From Citrobacter youngae ATCC 29220 (lineage in GTDB: Bacteria; Pseudomonadota; Gammaproteobacteria; Enterobacterales; Enterobacteriaceae), in contig NZ_GG730301.1 of NCBI RefSeq assembly GCF_000155975.1, positions 188,049 through 252,048 on the forward strand: a stretch of DNA of 64,000 nt. The letters run 5' to 3'. The translations under genes and the position numbers were made by a program. Numbering within the stretch: the stretch's first letter is position 1; each line of letters starts with the position of its first letter. Below the pieces are notes generated by a model. The model did not search any database. It worked only from the letters and a program-made list of their open reading frames with translations, and was not told where the DNA came from. Shown here in pieces: positions 24,638-32,798 of this stretch.

Positions 24638-25462
24638 TTAAAGCAGTAGCGGTAGGGTTGCGCTGGCGGTTTTCTGGCTCACATCACTGTACTTTTCATC
24701 CAGCCCGATTAGCGACGTGGTGAGCAGTTCTACCAGCAGCATTACTCCCACCTTGGCGTTTAGCGCGCCAGCACTCAATGGCCCTTCCGGTTTGGCTGCG
24801 ACCAGTTGAATATCACTCAGCGAAGCCAGCGGGCTGCGCGGCGTATTACTCAGCGCCAGTACGCGCACGCCTTGCTTACGCGCCAGCTTTACGACATGCA
24901 GCAGATCGCGCGTGGAGCCTGAACTGGATATCGCCACCACCAACGTGTCTTTGCTAAGCGTTGTGGCGTTCATGGCCGCACGGTGCATGTCGCTGAATAA
25001 TTGCGCGGGTTTACCCAGACGCAGGAGTTTGTAATGTAAATATTCCCCCAGAATGGCGCTGGCCGCTACGCCATAAATCTGTACCGACTGAGCCTGATGT
25101 AACGCAAGCGCTGCGGCTTCCAGTAATGTCCTGTCGAGCAATTTTGCTGTGTCCTGCAGCGCTTGCACGGATTCACTGACCACATTGTCAATCTCATCAC
25201 CGCTGTGCTCTATCGGCTGTCCTTGCTGGAGATCGAGTGCCAGCGCCATTTTGAATTCGTTATAGCCCTTACACCCCAACGTGCGGCACAGACGTGTAAC
25301 GCTCGCCTCGCTGGTGCCGCTTTCACGCGCCAGTTCGGTAATCGTCAGGTAAACAACTTTTGCCGGATCGCTGAGCACGAACTCTCCCAGCTTCTGTTGT
25401 GTCCGGCTATATCCGTCAATGCCCTGGCGCAACCTCAGCAGCAGGTTTTCATTTTCTGACAT
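24638..25462 (-). CDS. MurR/RpiR family transcriptional regulator of the adjacent amino-sugar genes
   Basis: The 274-residue product has an N-terminal HTH of the RpiR type (LTITELARESGTSEASVTRL, residues about 36-55) and a C-terminal SIS sugar-phosphate domain (AISSSGSTRDLLHVV near residue 180). Such regulators bind phosphosugars and usually repress neighbouring sugar genes. It is divergent from a PTS permease and a NanE-type epimerase, so N-acetylmannosamine 6-phosphate or N-acetylglucosamine 6-phosphate is a likely effector (inference). Two TGAAAATTTTCA-like boxes lie in the shared intergenic region. E. coli K-12 lacks this gene here. Confidence 0.88.
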   Translation of the reverse strand: MSENENLLLRLRQGIDGYSRTQQKLGEFVLSDPAKVVYLTITELARESGTSEASVTRLCRTLGCKGYNEFKMALALDLQQGQPIEHSGDEIDNVVSESVQALQDTAKLLDRTLLEAAALALHQAQSVQIYGVAASAILGEYLHYKLLRLGKPAQLFSDMHRAAMNATTLSKDTLVVAISSSGSTRDLLHVVKLARKQGVRVLALSNTPRSPLASLSDIQLVAAKPEGPLSAGALNAKVGVMLLVELLTTSLIGLDEKYSDVSQKTASATLPLLL

Positions 25463-25561
25463 GCAAAATCCTTAATGCGTTTCTCTGCTATTAGTGTGGC
25501 GGAAAGGAGGGGAGAGATGCCAGTCATTTTAAAAAAGTATGATCGGCTTCCTGGATTTTGA

Positions 25562-25604
25562 TGATAATTTTCATTTATAAAAATAAATATGGTAAAAATT
25601 TTCA
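25562..25604. promoter_or_regulatory. Candidate operator pair for the RpiR-type regulator
   Basis: TGATAATTTTCA (25562-25573) and TAAAAATTTTCA (25593-25604) are near-palindromic boxes with the same AATTTTCA half, 31 bp apart centre to centre, about three helical turns. They lie in the divergent promoter region directly upstream of the PTS gene. RpiR-family operators are commonly of this GAAA-TTTC type; the assignment is inference. Confidence 0.45.
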
Positions 25605-25627
25605 TCACTAATCGGGGAGATGAAAAA

Positions 25628-27184
25628 ATGATGCAAATGTTTAGCGGCGCCTCATCGGGCGCATGGTTCGAAAAGGCGCAGCGGTTCGGCAAATCGTTCA
25701 TGCTGCCGATTGCGGTATTGCCCGCCGCAGGATTGTTGTTAGGCATTGGCGGCGCGCTGTCGAATCCAAACACATTAACGGCTTACCCGTTTTTGGATGT
25801 CGACTGGCTGCAGGCAATCTTCACGATCATGACCAGCGCAGGCTCTATTGTATTTGCCAACCTGGCGGTGCTCTTTGCGGTGGGGGTCGCCGTGGGACTG
25901 GCGAAAACGGATAAAGGCACCGCCGGGCTTGCCGCATTGCTGGCCTTTCTGGTGATGAATGCCACCATCAACGCCTTGTTAACGCTCAACGGAACGCTGG
26001 CGCATGAGAATCCAGGTGCCGTAGGCCAAGGGATGACGCTGGGTATTCAGACGCTGGAAACAGGCGTGTTCGGTGGCGTGGTAATTGGTCTGGTCACCTG
26101 CGCGCTGCATAACCGTTTCAATAAAGTCTCACTCCCCCAGTTCCTTGGTTTTTTCAGCGGTTCGCGCTTTGTTCCGATTATTAGCTCCCTTGCCGCGATT
26201 GCAGTGGGGGCGATCATGACGGTGGTTTGGCCGCATTTCCAGAAGCTCATTTTTGGGCTGGGTGGTCTGGTGGATGCGACGGGCTATCTGGGGACGCTGC
26301 TGTACGGTTTCATCCTGCGAATGCTTGGCCCACTGGGGTTACACCATATCTTTTATTTGCCGTTCTGGACAACGGCGCTGGGCGGGAGCGAAATCGTCAA
26401 CGGCCAACTGGTGGAAGGCACTCAGCGGATTTTCTTTGCCCAGCTTGCCGATCCGAATACGCAGCAGTTTTATGAGGGTACCTCGCGCTTTATGTCCGGG
26501 CGCTTTATCACCATGATGTTTGGTCTGCTTGGCGCATGCCTGGCGATGTACCACACGGCAAAGCCAGAGAACAAAAAGCTTGTCGCCGGACTGCTGTTGT
26601 CGGCGGCCCTGACCTCTTTCCTGACCGGCATCACTGAGCCTATTGAGTTCTCCTTCCTCTTTGTGGCTCCGGTGCTATATGTCATTCACGCCTTCTTTGA
26701 TGGTCTGGCGTTCATGATCGCGCATATTTTGCATATCACCATCGGGCAAACCTTTTCGGGTGGGCTGATCGATTTCCTCCTCTTTGGCGTGCTGCAGGGG
26801 GAAGCTAAAACCAACTGGATGTACGTGCCTATGGTTGGGGTTCCGTGGTTCTTCCTTTACTACTTCACCTTCCGCTATTTGATTAATCGCTTTGGCTGGC
26901 TAACGCCTGGTCGTGAAAATGTAACTATGACTGAATCCAGCCTGCCACAAAGTGAGCGTGCAGCGGCAGCGATCGCCGGTCTGGGAGGCAAAGAGAATCT
27001 GGAAGAGGTGGATTGTTGCGCCACACGTTTACGCGTGACGGTGAAAGAGAGCAGCAAGGTAGATGAAGCGGCGCTGAAAGCGACCGGAGCGCGTGGCGTA
27101 ATTATTCGTGGAAACGGTGTTCAGGTGATTTATGGCCCGCATGTCACCATCATTAAAAATGAAGTCGAAGAGATCTTATCGTGA
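25628..27184 (+). CDS. PTS IICB permease of the glucose/N-acetylglucosamine family (predicted N-acetylmannosamine transporter)
   Basis: The ATG at 25628 follows CGGGGAGATG and gives 518 residues. A IIC membrane domain of about 400 residues starts [20 protein letters not shown] and contains the substrate block TGITEPIEF near 335. A IIB domain follows with the phosphocysteine motif [11 protein letters not shown] near 461. There is no IIA domain, so it must borrow IIA-Glc or another partner; NagE, by contrast, carries its own IIA. The order IIC-IIB differs from MurP. The NanE-type gene overlaps its stop by one base, which predicts that the imported sugar leaves as N-acetylmannosamine 6-phosphate. 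Substrate is inferred from context only. Confidence 0.85.
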   Translation: MMQMFSGASSGAWFEKAQRFGKSFMLPIAVLPAAGLLLGIGGALSNPNTLTAYPFLDVDWLQAIFTIMTSAGSIVFANLAVLFAVGVAVGLAKTDKGTAGLAALLAFLVMNATINALLTLNGTLAHENPGAVGQGMTLGIQTLETGVFGGVVIGLVTCALHNRFNKVSLPQFLGFFSGSRFVPIISSLAAIAVGAIMTVVWPHFQKLIFGLGGLVDATGYLGTLLYGFILRMLGPLGLHHIFYLPFWTTALGGSEIVNGQLVEGTQRIFFAQLADPNTQQFYEGTSRFMSGRFITMMFGLLGACLAMYHTAKPENKKLVAGLLLSAALTSFLTGITEPIEFSFLFVAPVLYVIHAFFDGLAFMIAHILHITIGQTFSGGLIDFLLFGVLQGEAKTNWMYVPMVGVPWFFLYYFTFRYLINRFGWLTPGRENVTMTESSLPQSERAAAAIAGLGGKENLEEVDCCATRLRVTVKESSKVDEAALKATGARGVIIRGNGVQVIYGPHVTIIKNEVEEILS

Positions 27185-27873
27185 TGAAAACTGTACTGGA
27201 TTCCCTGAAAGGTAAATTAATCGTCTCCTGTCAGGCGCTGGAAAATGAGCCTCTGCACAGTTCGTTTATTATGTCGCGTATGGCGCTGGCGGCAGCGCAG
27301 GGCGGTGCGGTAGGTATCCGTGCGAACAGCGTGGTGGATATCCGCGCGATCAAAGAGAGCGTCTCTCTGCCGGTAATTGGGATTATCAAGCGTGATTATC
27401 CGGGCAGTGATGTATTTATTACGGCAACCCTGCAGGAAGTGGACGAGCTGATGACCGTTGAGCCGGAAATTATTGCTCTGGATGCGACAGCGCGCCCGCG
27501 CCCCGGTGGGCAAACGCTGGAAGAACTGGTCACGCAGATCCGCGCTCGCTACCCGTCCGTACTGCTGATGGCGGATATTGCTACCGTCGATGAAGCGGTG
27601 ACCGCCGAGCGACTGGGTTTTGACTGCGTGGGCACCACGCTCTACGGCTATACCGCTGACACTGCCGGTCATGTGCTGGCGGAAAACGACTGTGGTTTTT
27701 TACATGAGGTGTTGGCTGCGGTCAGCATACCGGTCGTGGCGGAAGGGAATGTCGATACTCCGCAACGCGCCGCCCGTTGCCTGGCATTAGGCGCTCACAC
27801 CGTGGTGGTTGGGGGCGCTATCACCCGTCCGCAGCAGATAACGGCGCGCTTTGTCGCGGCAATCGCCTCGTAA
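27184..27873 (+). CDS. nanE: NanE-type N-acetylmannosamine-6-phosphate 2-epimerase
   Basis: The 229-residue TIM-barrel protein matches the NanE family: [18 protein letters not shown] at the N-terminus, [17 protein letters not shown] near 64, [13 protein letters not shown] near 95 and [17 protein letters not shown] near 180. It would convert ManNAc-6-P to GlcNAc-6-P, which then enters through NagA/NagB. The ATG at 27184 shares its first base with the TGA of the PTS gene (TGATG); a GTG three bases earlier is an alternative. It may be a second nanE copy, because the usual one is in a nanATEK operon elsewhere. Confidence 0.85.
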   Translation: MKTVLDSLKGKLIVSCQALENEPLHSSFIMSRMALAAAQGGAVGIRANSVVDIRAIKESVSLPVIGIIKRDYPGSDVFITATLQEVDELMTVEPEIIALDATARPRPGGQTLEELVTQIRARYPSVLLMADIATVDEAVTAERLGFDCVGTTLYGYTADTAGHVLAENDCGFLHEVLAAVSIPVVAEGNVDTPQRAARCLALGAHTVVVGGAITRPQQITARFVAAIAS

Positions 27874-27944
27874 AGCATCGATGGGGCATGATACTTTGGT
27901 GGGGATCTGCGATAATTATCGTTTATCCCCATATTGAGAACGCT

Positions 27945-28616
27945 ATGCAGTACCCGATTAACGAGATGTTCCAGACCCTGCAAGGTGAGGGTTACTTTAC
28001 CGGCGTCCCCGCCATTTTTATTCGTTTACAGGGATGCCCGGTTGGCTGTGCCTGGTGCGATACCAAACACACCTGGGATAAGCTTGAGGATCGGGAAGTC
28101 TCCCTGTACAGCATCCTGGCGAAAACGAAAGAGAGCGATAAGTGGGGCGCGGCGAGCAGTGAAGATCTGCTGGCTGTTATTCAGCGTCAGGGCTACACCG
28201 CCCGTCACGTGGTGATCACCGGCGGCGAACCCTGCATTCATGACCTGATGCCGCTCACGGACTTACTGGAAAAGAACGGCTTTAGCTGCCAGATCGAAAC
28301 CAGCGGTACCCACGAAGTACGCTGTACGCCGAATACCTGGGTGACCGTATCGCCGAAGGTGAATATGCGTGGCGGCTATGACGTGCTGTCGCAGGCGCTG
28401 GAGCGCGCCAATGAAATCAAGCATCCGGTGGGGCGCGTGCGCGATATAGAAGCGCTGGATGAACTGTTGGCAACGTTGAGTGACGACAAGCCGAGAATCA
28501 TTGCCTTACAGCCCATCAGCCAGAAAGAAGATGCGACGCGTCTGTGCATTGATACCTGCATCGCGTGCAACTGGCGTCTGTCGATGCAAACGCACAAGTA
28601 TCTGAATATTGCCTGA
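27945..28616 (+). CDS. queE: 7-carboxy-7-deazaguanine synthase QueE
   Basis: The ATG at 27945 gives MQYPINEMFQTLQGEGYF and 223 residues, the E. coli length; the reading frame extends upstream but without family similarity. It is a radical SAM enzyme with the variant cluster motif CPVGCAWCDTKHTW near residue 31 and GGEPC near residue 90. It converts 6-carboxytetrahydropterin (made by QueD) to 7-carboxy-7-deazaguanine in queuosine synthesis. It stands alone, convergent with ygcE. Confidence 0.96.
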   Translation: MQYPINEMFQTLQGEGYFTGVPAIFIRLQGCPVGCAWCDTKHTWDKLEDREVSLYSILAKTKESDKWGAASSEDLLAVIQRQGYTARHVVITGGEPCIHDLMPLTDLLEKNGFSCQIETSGTHEVRCTPNTWVTVSPKVNMRGGYDVLSQALERANEIKHPVGRVRDIEALDELLATLSDDKPRIIALQPISQKEDATRLCIDTCIACNWRLSMQTHKYLNIA

Positions 28617-28622
28617 TATTTT

Positions 28623-28646
28623 GCCGGGTGGATGTCGCCACCCGGC
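28623..28646. terminator. Palindrome between convergent queE and ygcE
   Basis: GCCGGGTGG and CCACCCGGC form a perfect 9-bp stem over a 6-nt loop. No long T run follows on either strand, so it is a REP-like 3' stabiliser or a weak bidirectional terminator. Confidence 0.6.
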
Positions 28647-28653
28647 GTACCCG

Positions 28654-30132
28654 CTAAGCGTTTGACCAGCTTTGAATGGCGTCAACGTTATCCAGGTTCC
28701 CGTGAGTCACCTGATACGATTTTTTCAAAATAACGTCGGTGTGCTGCGTTAACTCTCTGAAAATGCCTTTATTAAGCGCCTCATAACGACTGGCGTTTTG
28801 TTCAACCGGCATAAACACATCTTTTACCCGGACCATATTGTCGATGGCCGTTTCATAAGAAGGATACAGGCCCAGCCCGACTGCCGTATTGATGGCGGCG
28901 CCGAGGCTCGCGCAGCCGTTAATGGCGTTACGCCTGGCCGGGAGGTTGAACACATCGGCGAAGATTTGCATAAACAGGTCGCTGTTTGAACCCCCGCCGG
29001 TAATGATGATGTGTTTAGCGAAATGGTTCATTTCATTGCACATATTGTCGTAGTTATTCTTCAACGTCAGCGCCACGCTCTCCAGAATCGAGCGGTAAAT
29101 CCACGCATAGTCCATGCTGGAGTCAAAGCCTATCATGATGCCGCGTTTGTACGGCTCCCATGGATTGGTCAGCCAGTCCAGCACGGTCATCAGGCCGTTA
29201 CAGCCCGGAGGGACGACCGAGGCTTTCTTATTGAGCAGATCCTCCGGTGAGAGCCCCTGCGCTTTGGCATCCTGAATCAAGGATTCGCCCAGCATGTCCC
29301 GCAGCCAACTGACCGTCCACATCCCCTTACGAATGCCGTACCCTTCATACAGCAGCGTTTCAGGAATGGAAGACATAATCGGCCAATACGCCACGGGATC
29401 CTTCGGCAACTGCTTACCGTTCATCATCAGGGCGATATAGGTGCCTAACGAGATAACCGCCGTTTCATCATCCAGCAGCCCTGCGCCGAGGGCTTCGACC
29501 GGTTTGTCGCTGGTGGTGCAAACAACGGGCAAACCCGCCGGGAAGCCGGTGGCGAGAGCCGCCTGTTCGGTAAGATGGCCTAAGATTGTCCCCGGCATCT
29601 GCACGTCAAAGAGCATGTGGCGCGGGATGTTAAACTTCTTCATCACCTCGTCATCGTCGCTCCACGCCCAGGTTTTATAATCCACCGGCCATTGACCAAA
29701 GTAGTTGGCGATGTTGTCTTTGAACTCGCCGGTTAAGCGGTGCGACAGATAACCCGAAAATGAGGTGACCCAGGCCACATCAGGATTGGTATGTTCATAA
29801 GGCCGGGTAACGCGGGCGTCCTGCCAGCTGATTAGCGGTTCTGCGGGTGTGCCGTCGGCTTTAAGCAACGCGCGACAGCAGCGGATGGAACCCAGCCCGA
29901 TACCGACAATATCTTCTTTATGGCCCGCAAATTGATTCATCAGATCTTTTCCGGCGAAGCATAAAGAGGTCCATAGATCATCGTCGGGATGCTCTGCGGT
30001 ATCCGCATCCGGGGTGTGCATCGGCTGTAACAGGCCTTTTCCCTCACAAACCACATTGCCCTGCAGGTCGTACATCACGACTTTGGTGCTCTGGCTCCCG
30101 CCATCGATTCCAATGATGTATTTCTTTGACAT
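28654..30132 (-). CDS. ygcE: FGGY-family carbohydrate kinase YgcE
   Basis: The 492-residue protein has the two actin-like domains of the FGGY kinases. The first ATP-site motif is GIDGGSQSTKVVMYD at residue 8, and the C-terminal block IIITGGGSNSDLFMQIFADV is near 397. It phosphorylates a sugar or polyol that is not identified. It is 26 bp downstream of the MFS gene yqcE, so transport and phosphorylation are co-expressed. The divergent ygcW-U-S-R-Q genes probably oxidise the same or a related compound. Confidence 0.9.
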   Translation of the reverse strand: MSKKYIIGIDGGSQSTKVVMYDLQGNVVCEGKGLLQPMHTPDADTAEHPDDDLWTSLCFAGKDLMNQFAGHKEDIVGIGLGSIRCCRALLKADGTPAEPLISWQDARVTRPYEHTNPDVAWVTSFSGYLSHRLTGEFKDNIANYFGQWPVDYKTWAWSDDDEVMKKFNIPRHMLFDVQMPGTILGHLTEQAALATGFPAGLPVVCTTSDKPVEALGAGLLDDETAVISLGTYIALMMNGKQLPKDPVAYWPIMSSIPETLLYEGYGIRKGMWTVSWLRDMLGESLIQDAKAQGLSPEDLLNKKASVVPPGCNGLMTVLDWLTNPWEPYKRGIMIGFDSSMDYAWIYRSILESVALTLKNNYDNMCNEMNHFAKHIIITGGGSNSDLFMQIFADVFNLPARRNAINGCASLGAAINTAVGLGLYPSYETAIDNMVRVKDVFMPVEQNASRYEALNKGIFRELTQHTDVILKKSYQVTHGNLDNVDAIQSWSNA

Positions 30133-30158
30133 TATTATTCTCCTTTAAATTTTCACCA

Positions 30159-31457
30159 TCACTCGCCGGCTGTTTCAGCGGCCAGCGCTGTCTTGTTTTC
30201 TGGTGTTGTATCGGCGCTGCGTATTTTCCTGAACAGCAGGAAGGTAAAGAGGATCACCATGCACAGCGCGACTAAGCCCATCAGCCACATATTGCGGTAG
30301 GCTTGTGCCGCAGGAAGGGTGTCCTGCCAGTGGCCGACAATCGGATAGACAAAAACGTCGGGCAGGAAGCCGATTACCGAGCAGATCCCAACGGTGGTTC
30401 CCATGATGTAGTTAGGCGTTCTGGCTTCGCCGGGACAGGCCCAGTAAAGCCCACGCGAGGCGTAGCAGGTAAAGCCCAGCAGCAGAATCAGGCCGATACC
30501 CATGGCGACGGACTGCGGATTTGAGTTGGTGGCCAGCAGCGCGATAAGCGCCAGCACCCCAACGATCGACAGTAGCTGAATGACGCGGGTCGGCGATTTC
30601 ACCTTGCTATACGTGGTAATAATGCCGCCCAGCGGGCCGCAGACGGCGCGGAAGATTTTGTTGATCACGATCCCCATATAGCTCGCGGCGACCAGCGACA
30701 TGCCGTACATTTCGGTCAGGTAGTTGGTGGAATAGCTGAGGATGGCGTAGATAGTAAAGACGCCAAAAATCACCATGCTGCAGTACCAGGTGGTGCTGAT
30801 GCGCAGCACGGCGAGAATATCGCGTAGCTGGAACGATTTTTTCTCTTCTTTCGCGGCGTTGCTGTGCGCAGGGGCATCGCTGACAAAGAACCAGCACAGT
30901 ATGCCCAGCAGGATGTACACCACGCTGTAGATAATGATTACCGTCTTCAGGCTGTTGCTGTCATCGGGTGCGAAGCGGGAAAATGCCCACATGGTAAATA
31001 CCGCCAGCGACATCACGCCCACGCCGCGCAGCCCCTCCATCCAGCCCATGATTTTTCCCTGCTCGCTATGGTCGCCAAGCAGAGAGGCGGCTTTAATCGA
31101 TACCGACCACAGCATCAGAATTGTGGTGATGGCAAAGGCAACCTGGATACATAGCATGACCCACAGCGGAGGATAAGTCGCCATTAATAAACCGAGCAAC
31201 CCGGTAATAATCATGGCCGAAGTAATCATTTTGCGATGGGAGAATTTATCAGCAATAACCCCGCTGGGAGCATAAAGAATAATCGCAGCGATACCAAATG
31301 TACTCATAATTAGTCCAATTTCGGTATTGCTGAATCCCATAAATTTTGCCATGGGGATCTGGTAGATATATCTTAAATAGGCAAGGTCAAAGCTGACGCC
31401 GCCGCTAAAACTAATAATGGCGAGGGTTATCCAACGGCGATATGAGGTTTGTTGCAT
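30159..31457 (-). CDS. yqcE: MFS transporter YqcE
   Basis: The 432-residue protein has twelve predicted helices and resembles the sugar-phosphate/nucleoside branch of the MFS, as does E. coli YqcE. It starts MQQTSYRRWITLAIISFSGG. Substrate unknown. It is the first gene of a yqcE-ygcE transcript whose leader contains, in order, two CRP-like sites, an intrinsic-terminator hairpin (31608-31655) and an ERIC element that ends only about 20 bp before the ATG. This leader layout is unusual and is discussed in the findings. Confidence 0.88.
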   Translation of the reverse strand: MQQTSYRRWITLAIISFSGGVSFDLAYLRYIYQIPMAKFMGFSNTEIGLIMSTFGIAAIILYAPSGVIADKFSHRKMITSAMIITGLLGLLMATYPPLWVMLCIQVAFAITTILMLWSVSIKAASLLGDHSEQGKIMGWMEGLRGVGVMSLAVFTMWAFSRFAPDDSNSLKTVIIIYSVVYILLGILCWFFVSDAPAHSNAAKEEKKSFQLRDILAVLRISTTWYCSMVIFGVFTIYAILSYSTNYLTEMYGMSLVAASYMGIVINKIFRAVCGPLGGIITTYSKVKSPTRVIQLLSIVGVLALIALLATNSNPQSVAMGIGLILLLGFTCYASRGLYWACPGEARTPNYIMGTTVGICSVIGFLPDVFVYPIVGHWQDTLPAAQAYRNMWLMGLVALCMVILFTFLLFRKIRSADTTPENKTALAAETAGE

Positions 31458-31476
31458 ATCGTGATCTCATTTTAAA

Positions 31477-31603
<127 letters not shown>

Positions 31604-31607
31604 GACG

Positions 31608-31655
31608 AAAAAAAGAGAAAAGTAAACCGCCTTTTCAGGTGGATTACTTTTCTCT
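31608..31655 (-). terminator. Intrinsic terminator in the yqcE-ygcE leader
   Basis: On the minus strand AGAGAAAAGTAA pairs perfectly with TTACTTTTCTCT, extended by GG/CC-rich pairs with one mismatch and one G-U to about 18 bp, with a 6-nt loop. Seven T follow (complement of A 31608-31614). It lies between the probable promoter region and yqcE, so it would stop transcription before the gene unless bypassed. Confidence 0.7.
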
Positions 31656-31703
31656 GGTCTCTAGTAATTGCAATTAGGAATAGCATGTCAGCGTGGGTTT
31701 TAG

Positions 31704-31719
31704 TGTGAGAATAATCACG
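31704..31719. promoter_or_regulatory. CRP-type site 1 in the divergent yqcE/ygcW region
   Basis: TGTGAGAATAATCACG matches TGTGA-N6-TCACA at nine of ten key positions. It is 57 bp from site 2, centre to centre. Confidence 0.6.
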
Positions 31720-31760
31720 CTTCGTAGCTTTACATTTAATTATGATGTGAAATAGTCATC

Positions 31761-31776
31761 TGTGATTACGATCACA
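31761..31776. promoter_or_regulatory. CRP-type site 2 in the divergent yqcE/ygcW region
   Basis: TGTGATTACGATCACA is a perfect match to TGTGA-N6-TCACA and a full palindrome apart from the centre. It probably drives ygcW (plus strand), yqcE (minus strand), or both. Confidence 0.75.
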
Positions 31777-31830
31777 TTAGAAGTGCGGGTGTTGTGCTAA
31801 AAATTTACGCCAGTTACCAGAGATAATGAG

Positions 31831-31877
31831 AAAGGTGACTTCCCTCTCGCAGGGGAAGTTGCCTTTTCTTTTTTTTT
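31831..31877 (+). terminator. Intrinsic terminator in the ygcW leader
   Basis: AAAGGTGACTTCCC and GGGAAGTTGCCTTT form a stem of about 14 bp (two G-U pairs) over an 8-nt loop, followed by TTTTC and nine T (31869-31877). It lies downstream of the CRP sites and 25 bp before the ygcW ATG, so it can act as an attenuator of the ygcW operon. Confidence 0.8.
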
Positions 31878-31902
31878 GCCTAAAAGAATTTGGAGCCAAA
31901 CT

Positions 31903-32688
31903 ATGTCGATCGAATCTCTTAATGCATTCTCAATGGATTTCTTTTCGCTGAAAGGTAAAACGGCGATTGTCACCGGCGGCAACAGCGGGCTGGGTCAGGC
32001 TTTTGCCATGGCGCTGGCGAAGGCGGGGGCGAACCTGTTTATCCCAAGCTTTGTGAAAGATAACGGAGAAACCAAAGAAATTATTGAAAAACAGGGTGTT
32101 GAAGTCGAGTTCATGCAGGTGGATATCACTGAGAAAGGCGCACCGGAGAAGATCATCGCCGCCTGCTGCAAACGCTTCGGCACGGTCGATATTCTGGTCA
32201 ACAACGCCGGGATTTGTAAGCTGAATAAGGTGCTGGATTTTGGGCGTGCGGACTGGGATCCGATGATTGACGTTAACCTGACGGCAGCGTTTGAACTGAG
32301 CTATGAAGCGGCAAAAATTATGATCCCGCAAAATAGCGGGAAAATTATTAACATTTGCTCCTTATTCTCCTACCTTGGCGGGCAGTGGTCACCAGCTTAT
32401 TCAGCCACTAAACATGCGCTTGCCGGTTTCACTAAGGCGTATTGCGATGAATTAGGACAATATAATATTCAGGTTAATGGTATTGCCCCAGGATATTATG
32501 CGACAGATATTACGTTGGCCACTCGTAGTAATCCGGAAACTAATCAGCGGGTATTGGATCATATTCCAGCTAATCGCTGGGGGGATACGCAGGATTTAAT
32601 GGGCGCAGCCGTATTTTTAGCGAGTCAGGCATCCAATTATGTGAATGGACATCTATTAGTTGTCGATGGCGGCTATCTGGTACGCTAA
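31903..32688 (+). CDS. ygcW: Short-chain dehydrogenase/reductase YgcW
   Basis: The ATG at 31903, after TTGGAGCC, gives MSIESLNAFSMDFFSLKGKT and 261 residues, the E. coli YgcW length. It is a classical SDR: NAD(P)-binding TGGNSGLGQ near 24, NNAG near 99, active-site Ser followed by YSATK near 165, and a C-terminal VDGGYLVR. It resembles gluconate 5-dehydrogenases and would oxidise or reduce a polyol or sugar acid. Expression is probably gated by the leader terminator just upstream. It heads a row with ygcU, ygcS, ygcR and ygcQ. Confidence 0.92.
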   Translation: MSIESLNAFSMDFFSLKGKTAIVTGGNSGLGQAFAMALAKAGANLFIPSFVKDNGETKEIIEKQGVEVEFMQVDITEKGAPEKIIAACCKRFGTVDILVNNAGICKLNKVLDFGRADWDPMIDVNLTAAFELSYEAAKIMIPQNSGKIINICSLFSYLGGQWSPAYSATKHALAGFTKAYCDELGQYNIQVNGIAPGYYATDITLATRSNPETNQRVLDHIPANRWGDTQDLMGAAVFLASQASNYVNGHLLVVDGGYLVR

Positions 32689-32798
32689 CTCTTAATTGCT
32701 GATTTTTGTTTTCATTAATTATATTACACAATATCATTCAAGATGCAGCTTGAAGGGTGGCGTGTATATTCCGAATTTATTATCAGGAAGGAATTACT

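Noticed and set aside
32735-32770. Possible solo end of an ERIC element before ygcU (GATGCAGCTTGAAGGG)
   Set aside because: Only about 20 bp resemble the ERIC terminus and the spacing is altered; could be chance or a remnant.
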